A stretch of 9,967 nucleotides of DNA from an uncultured Clostridia bacterium (GTDB lineage: Bacteria > Bacillota > Clostridia > TANB77 > CAG-508): NCBI GenBank assembly GCA_934167225.1, contig CAKPLD010000043.1:1-9967 (forward strand), read 5' to 3'. The notes under the pieces are model-generated. The model had not been told where the DNA came from. It ran no database searches and saw only the letters and a list, made by a program, of their open reading frames with translations. Of this stretch, positions 7,145 through 9,967 are shown piece after piece (position 1 is the first letter of the stretch; every line of letters starts with the position of its first letter). Made by a program: the position numbers and the translations under genes.

Positions 7145-7148
7145 AGCT

Positions 7149-7156
7149 CTCTGGTG
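7149..7156. repeat. 8-bp direct repeat, left (probable target-site duplication)
   Basis: CTCTGGTG here is repeated exactly at 7410-7417, directly abutting the two ends of the palindromic element. This is what an insertion with 8-bp target duplication leaves. Confidence 0.65.
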
Positions 7157-7409
7157 TCTACTAATTCACGGCTTTAAAATTGTAGAGTAGGTTCAAATTA
7201 GAATAATTATTAATTTTTTGGGGATTAATGTGTGATTGAAGGACTTTTAGAGCTTATTAGCAGAATTTTTGGAAAGAGTTCATGCTCCGCCATGGAAGGG
7301 TGCCAAAAATAATGCTTATAAGCTCTTAAAGTCCGTATTGAGCCATTAATCCCAAAAAAATTAATAATTATTCTAATTCGAACCGTTTTTAATAGCTGTA
7401 AATAGTAAC
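7157..7409. mobile_element. 253-bp palindromic MITE-like element (copy B)
   Basis: The element is almost entirely self-complementary. Arms 7198-7272 and 7303-7376 pair over about 75 nt with few mismatches, including a block of roughly 30 near-identical bases around TAATAATTATTCTAA. They enclose a 30-nt loop (7273-7302) containing CATGCTCCGCCATGG. Outside the arms a weaker complementarity continues to both ends (TACTAATT.. against GTTACTATTT..). An 8-bp direct repeat flanks it. It encodes no transposase, so it would need one supplied in trans. A 76-codon frame inside it (7225-7455) is a by-product of the repeat. If transcribed it would form a very long hairpin. It lies between the terminator of the DUF1703-type gene and the pilus promoter. 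Confidence 0.75.
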
Positions 7410-7417
7410 CTCTGGTG
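7410..7417. repeat. 8-bp direct repeat, right (probable target-site duplication)
   Basis: Second copy of CTCTGGTG, immediately after the GTAAC end of the element. See 7149-7156. Confidence 0.65.
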
Positions 7418-7420
7418 CAA

Positions 7421-7464
7421 TAAAAAAAGAAGAAGAAGAATGAGCATATTTTCACTCTTTCTTC
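7421..7464 (-). terminator. Rho-independent terminator after the DUF1703-type gene
   Basis: On the minus strand GAAGAAAGAG (7464-7455) pairs with CTCATTCTTC (7444-7435), a 10-bp stem with one A-A mismatch. A 10-nt loop lies between the arms, and TTCTTC and a T7 run follow. The stem begins about 24 nt after the stop codon at 7488. Confidence 0.7.
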
Positions 7465-7487
7465 CTATAAAACTTTACAGATAATTA

Positions 7488-9170
7488 TCATATTTCTTGA
7501 ACATAAATTTCGTCTACCGCAACAACAATTGTGTATTTTCTTAGTCCTTCTATATCTTTTATATCTTCAAATGTAGAGTATCTTTCGATCTGTTCTTTTG
7601 CTTCTTTTTGCTTATCTTCTAGTTTTGCTGTTTCTCCTTTTTTTAAGTATTTAAACTCTACCATTATTGCCTTATAACCTTTTGTTCTATCTCTTGGAAC
7701 GAGAAGTATATCTGGATAACTTCTGTTTACTTCCATTTCTGATTTTGTAGAATATATTGGTAGTTCCATTGCTATACAATAAAATATTAATTTAATATAT
7801 TTTTCATCAAATTTTATAAGATCTCGATTCGATAAGTTATTTAAATATATTTTTAAGATTTCTATCATTTTATCTATTTTACCTTCCAAGGCTATTTCTC
7901 TTAATATTTGTTGGCTTGTACTGCCATCAATTTTAAATTCTGCTTCTTGGTTCATTAATTGCATAAAATAACTTGCATATATTTCTTTCATTACTTTGTT
8001 TGGTATGGTAAGTTCCGGCATTCCTAGGCTTTCTCCTGATATTGTTAAATAGCCTAAATAGTATAGCATTGATATCATATGCGTTTCGGTAAATTCTATT
8101 GCTGGATTAAATTTTTCTACAATTGTATCCACTATAGGTTCACCTTGCACTGTTTTTCTCAATATTTCCAATCTGTTTTCGCCTTTACATAGGTCTAACA
8201 TTTTACCTATTTTGCTGTAATCGCTTGCTATGTTCATGTCTATTAATCTATCTGGCACTCTTTTTGACCACGTATATTCAGATAAAAAATACAAGCACAT
8301 ATTTGAATTATATATTTGATTTTCTGCATTTAAACTAAATTTGTATCCATCGTAGTTTTCTTTCATTATTGGCAATATTTTTTCTTGCTTATCTATAGGT
8401 ATTTCTTGACTATTTAGAATTTCAACTAATTCCTCTTTAGTAAATCCCATCATATCATTAAATCTTACATCTTGCGTTATATCTTTTCCTATATTAAATC
8501 CACTTGTTAAACTATCTAATGTTATTGGGGCTACTCCTGTTATAAATATTCTATCTATTACTGTTTCTGTTCCTTTTTTTAGAATTTCATACCACTTTCT
8601 TACTTTTCCATTTTTAGAAACCAAGGTTCTAAATCTTTCTGGATAAAATCCTAATAGCTCATTTGCAAAGTGGTCATATTCGTCTACTATTACATATATT
8701 TTTTCGTCATTTTTTTGTAAAGAAAATGCTGTAAATAAGCTATTTAAAATTTCTTCTGCCTCTTGATTTTCATTTATATAAAAATCTATATTATATTTTC
8801 CAATAAATAATTTTATTGATTCAATCGTACTATTTTTAAAACATCTTATTGTTTCTTCTTCTGTACTTGTGTCTATTCCTGAAAAATTAAATCTTAATAT
8901 ACAATAGCTATTTTTTAATTTTGTTGGATTTTTACCTATGTATGTATTTTTATATAAACTTTCAAATTTATCTGATTTTCTCTTGTCGTAATAGTTTTCT
9001 AACACGCTTGTAAATAGCGTTTTTCCAAATTTTCTTGGTCGCAAAAACATTATGCTTGTTTCTGGTAAATTTTCTAATTTTTCTATATATTTCGTTTTGT
9101 CTACATAATAATATCCATCATTTACTATTTTTTCATAATTACTTATTCCGTAAGGCATTTTTAAATTCAT
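7488..9170 (-). CDS. AAA-ATPase-like protein with C-terminal PD-(D/E)XK nuclease-like domain (DUF1703 type)
   Basis: This intact 560-aa protein belongs to a family common and often multicopy in gut anaerobes (AAA-ATPase_like followed by a PD-(D/E)XK domain, Pfam PF09820 + PF08011). The N-terminal signature is PYGISNYEKI (6-15) and YYVDKTKYI (21-29). The nucleotide-binding loop is FLRPRKFGKTL (42-52), the family's RPRRFGKS variant of Walker A. Walker B is YVIVDEYDHF (159-168). ITGVAP (210-215) and ENYDGYKF (271-278) are also typical. The nuclease-like core has Asp487 (YPDILL), Glu505-x-Lys507 (VEFKY) and Gln527 in a helix ending QIERY (527-531). ATG 9170 has an ideal AGGAGG 8-9 nt upstream. 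It has its own terminator and appears monocistronic. The biological function is not established; mobility or defence roles are only guesses. There is no sign that it belongs to the pilus operon. Confidence 0.9.
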   Translation of the reverse strand: MNLKMPYGISNYEKIVNDGYYYVDKTKYIEKLENLPETSIMFLRPRKFGKTLFTSVLENYYDKRKSDKFESLYKNTYIGKNPTKLKNSYCILRFNFSGIDTSTEEETIRCFKNSTIESIKLFIGKYNIDFYINENQEAEEILNSLFTAFSLQKNDEKIYVIVDEYDHFANELLGFYPERFRTLVSKNGKVRKWYEILKKGTETVIDRIFITGVAPITLDSLTSGFNIGKDITQDVRFNDMMGFTKEELVEILNSQEIPIDKQEKILPIMKENYDGYKFSLNAENQIYNSNMCLYFLSEYTWSKRVPDRLIDMNIASDYSKIGKMLDLCKGENRLEILRKTVQGEPIVDTIVEKFNPAIEFTETHMISMLYYLGYLTISGESLGMPELTIPNKVMKEIYASYFMQLMNQEAEFKIDGSTSQQILREIALEGKIDKMIEILKIYLNNLSNRDLIKFDEKYIKLIFYCIAMELPIYSTKSEMEVNRSYPDILLVPRDRTKGYKAIMVEFKYLKKGETAKLEDKQKEAKEQIERYSTFEDIKDIEGLRKYTIVVAVDEIYVQEI

Positions 9171-9204
9171 TTTGGGTACCTCCTGTCTTCTGTTTTATTT
9201 TAAT

Positions 9205-9245
9205 AGAAAAAAGAAAAAATAGCAAGTAATATTGCTATTTTTTCT
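9205..9245 (-). terminator. Strong intrinsic terminator after the ABC transporter gene
   Basis: AGAAAAAATAGCAA (9212-9225) is perfectly complementary to TTGCTATTTTTTCT (9232-9245): a 14-bp stem with a 6-nt loop, 5 nt after the stop codon at 9251. On the minus strand it is followed by a T-rich tract. The A/T-rich stem could also work weakly in the other direction. Any promoter of the downstream DUF1703-type gene must lie within or just after it; I see only a poor TATTAA-like -10 near 9200. Confidence 0.85.
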
Positions 9246-9250
9246 TTGAT

Positions 9251-9967
9251 TTATAGCTCAAACTGACTATTATACAAATCAGCATAAAATCCATGTTTCT
9301 CCATCAATTCTTCATGATTTCCTTGTTCAATAATATTACCATTATCAACAACTAAAATCAAATCAGCATTTTTAATAGTAGACAATCTATGAGCAATAAT
9401 AAATGAAGTTTTACCTTCTGTTAACTTATCCATAGCCTTTTGAACAAGTTCCTCTGTTCTAGTATCAACATTAGATGTAGCCTCATCCAAAATCAAAAAT
9501 GGTGTTTTATTTAGCATACCTCTTGCAATAGTTAGAAGTTGTTTTTGACCAGCAGATACTTCATCATTATCAGAAAGTTCTGTATCTAAGCCTTTTGGTA
9601 ATGTTTTTACAAAGTGGTCTAAGCCTACAACTTTACAAACTTCTTTAACCTGTTCATCTGTTACATTCTCAGTATTGTAAACTATATTTTCTTTGATTGT
9701 TCCATCAAATAACCAAGTATCTTGTAAAACCATAGTAAATAAGTCGTGTACATTTTCTCTTGTTAATTCTTTTGTAGATACTCCATCAATTTTTATATCT
9801 CCTGAATTTATATCATAGAATTTCATAAGCAAATTTACTAAAGTTGTTTTTCCTGCACCAGTAGGCCCTACGATTGCTATTTTTTGACCTGCTTTTGCTT
9901 TGGCACTAAAGTTTTGAATTGTAGGTTTTGGGTTGTTATCATATTGAAACACTACATTCTCAAATTC
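9251..9967 (-). CDS. ABC exporter ATP-binding domain, partial (runs off the right edge)
   Basis: This is the C-terminal nucleotide-binding domain of an exporter-type (MsbA/LmrA/BmrA-like) half-transporter; the membrane domain lies beyond the window. Numbering from GTG 9952 the motifs are: Walker A GPTGAGKTT (29-37), Q-loop VLQDTWLFDGTI (75-86), signature SAGQKQL (133-139), Walker B FLILDEATSNVD (152-163) with its D-loop, and the H-loop IIAHRLST. The signature is SAGQ rather than SGGQ, which is frequent in this subfamily. The frame continues upstream to the edge (EFENVV), so GTG 9952 is internal and not the start. Such proteins export drugs, lipids or peptides; the substrate cannot be told. 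Paired half-transporter genes often lie next to each other, so the partner is probably to the right. Confidence 0.93.
   Translation of the reverse strand, partial: EFENVVFQYDNNPKPTIQNFSAKAKAGQKIAIVGPTGAGKTTLVNLLMKFYDINSGDIKIDGVSTKELTRENVHDLFTMVLQDTWLFDGTIKENIVYNTENVTDEQVKEVCKVVGLDHFVKTLPKGLDTELSDNDEVSAGQKQLLTIARGMLNKTPFLILDEATSNVDTRTEELVQKAMDKLTEGKTSFIIAHRLSTIKNADLILVVDNGNIIEQGNHEELMEKHGFYADLYNSQFEL

Noticed and set aside
7121..7145. LexA-type (GAACN4GTTC) operator around TCGAACGA
   Set aside because: Only one half-site resembles it and there is no inverted partner at the right distance. The direct-repeat 0A boxes explain the pattern better.
7225..7455. A 76-codon minus-strand frame within and beyond the palindrome
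   Set aside because: It lies in the inverted repeat and runs through the terminator's A/T tract. It has no SD and no recognisable domain; such frames arise from the repeat itself.
7488..9170. Transposase or toxin-antitoxin gene
   Set aside because: The motifs fit the AAA-ATPase-like plus PD-(D/E)XK family from end to end. No terminal repeats flank it and there is no small partner gene.

Overview
The window is AT-rich throughout (intergenic stretches are almost pure A/T, codons mostly end in A/T) and carries strong GGAGG-type ribosome binding sites, a consensus sigma-A promoter, LPxTG surface proteins, a class C sortase, YmdB and matches to the Spo0A box. Together these point to a low-GC, Gram-positive, probably endospore-forming or spore-lineage Bacillota (Clostridia-like, plausibly gut-associated). 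All genes I accept lie on the minus strand and are read from high to low coordinates.

Right part (7421-9967): the 3' end of an ABC exporter ATPase gene runs off the right edge and ends at a 14-bp perfect terminator hairpin. Next is an intact 560-aa AAA-ATPase-like/PD-(D/E)XK protein (DUF1703 type) with its own terminator. Then comes a 253-bp near-perfect palindrome (7157-7409) flanked by an 8-bp direct repeat, which looks like a MITE. The right-hand 74 bp of a second copy of the same element sits at the left edge of the window (1-74), so two copies bracket the pilus locus.

Central part (936-7145): a sortase-assembled pilus operon. A consensus promoter (TTGACA-N17-TATAAT) is preceded by two tandem Spo0A-box-like sites 10 bp apart. 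The order of genes is: a secreted formylglycine-generating-enzyme/C-type-lectin-fold-like protein; a large LPLTG protein with a SpaA-like domain and a beta-propeller (probable tip or ancillary pilin); a backbone pilin with LPVTG; and a class C sortase. The gene for the YmdB phosphodiesterase follows immediately (163-933).

The operon contains several sequence anomalies. The two pilin genes are joined in one open frame with no stop between them. The sortase is fused to YmdB by what is almost certainly a single-base indel near 1016-1026: the expected C-terminal membrane helix and a stop codon 2 nt before the ymdB ATG sit in the neighbouring frame. The FGE-like gene and the first pilin gene have good Shine-Dalgarno sequences but no ATG/GTG/TTG at the right distance. 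These could be assembly errors, decay, or real unusual gene expression. Raw reads and homologous loci would tell.

Functional picture (inference): Spo0A, or a regulator with the same binding site, controls a surface fibre made of a backbone pilin and a beta-propeller tip. The sortase polymerises it, and a secreted FGE/CLec-like protein is co-expressed.
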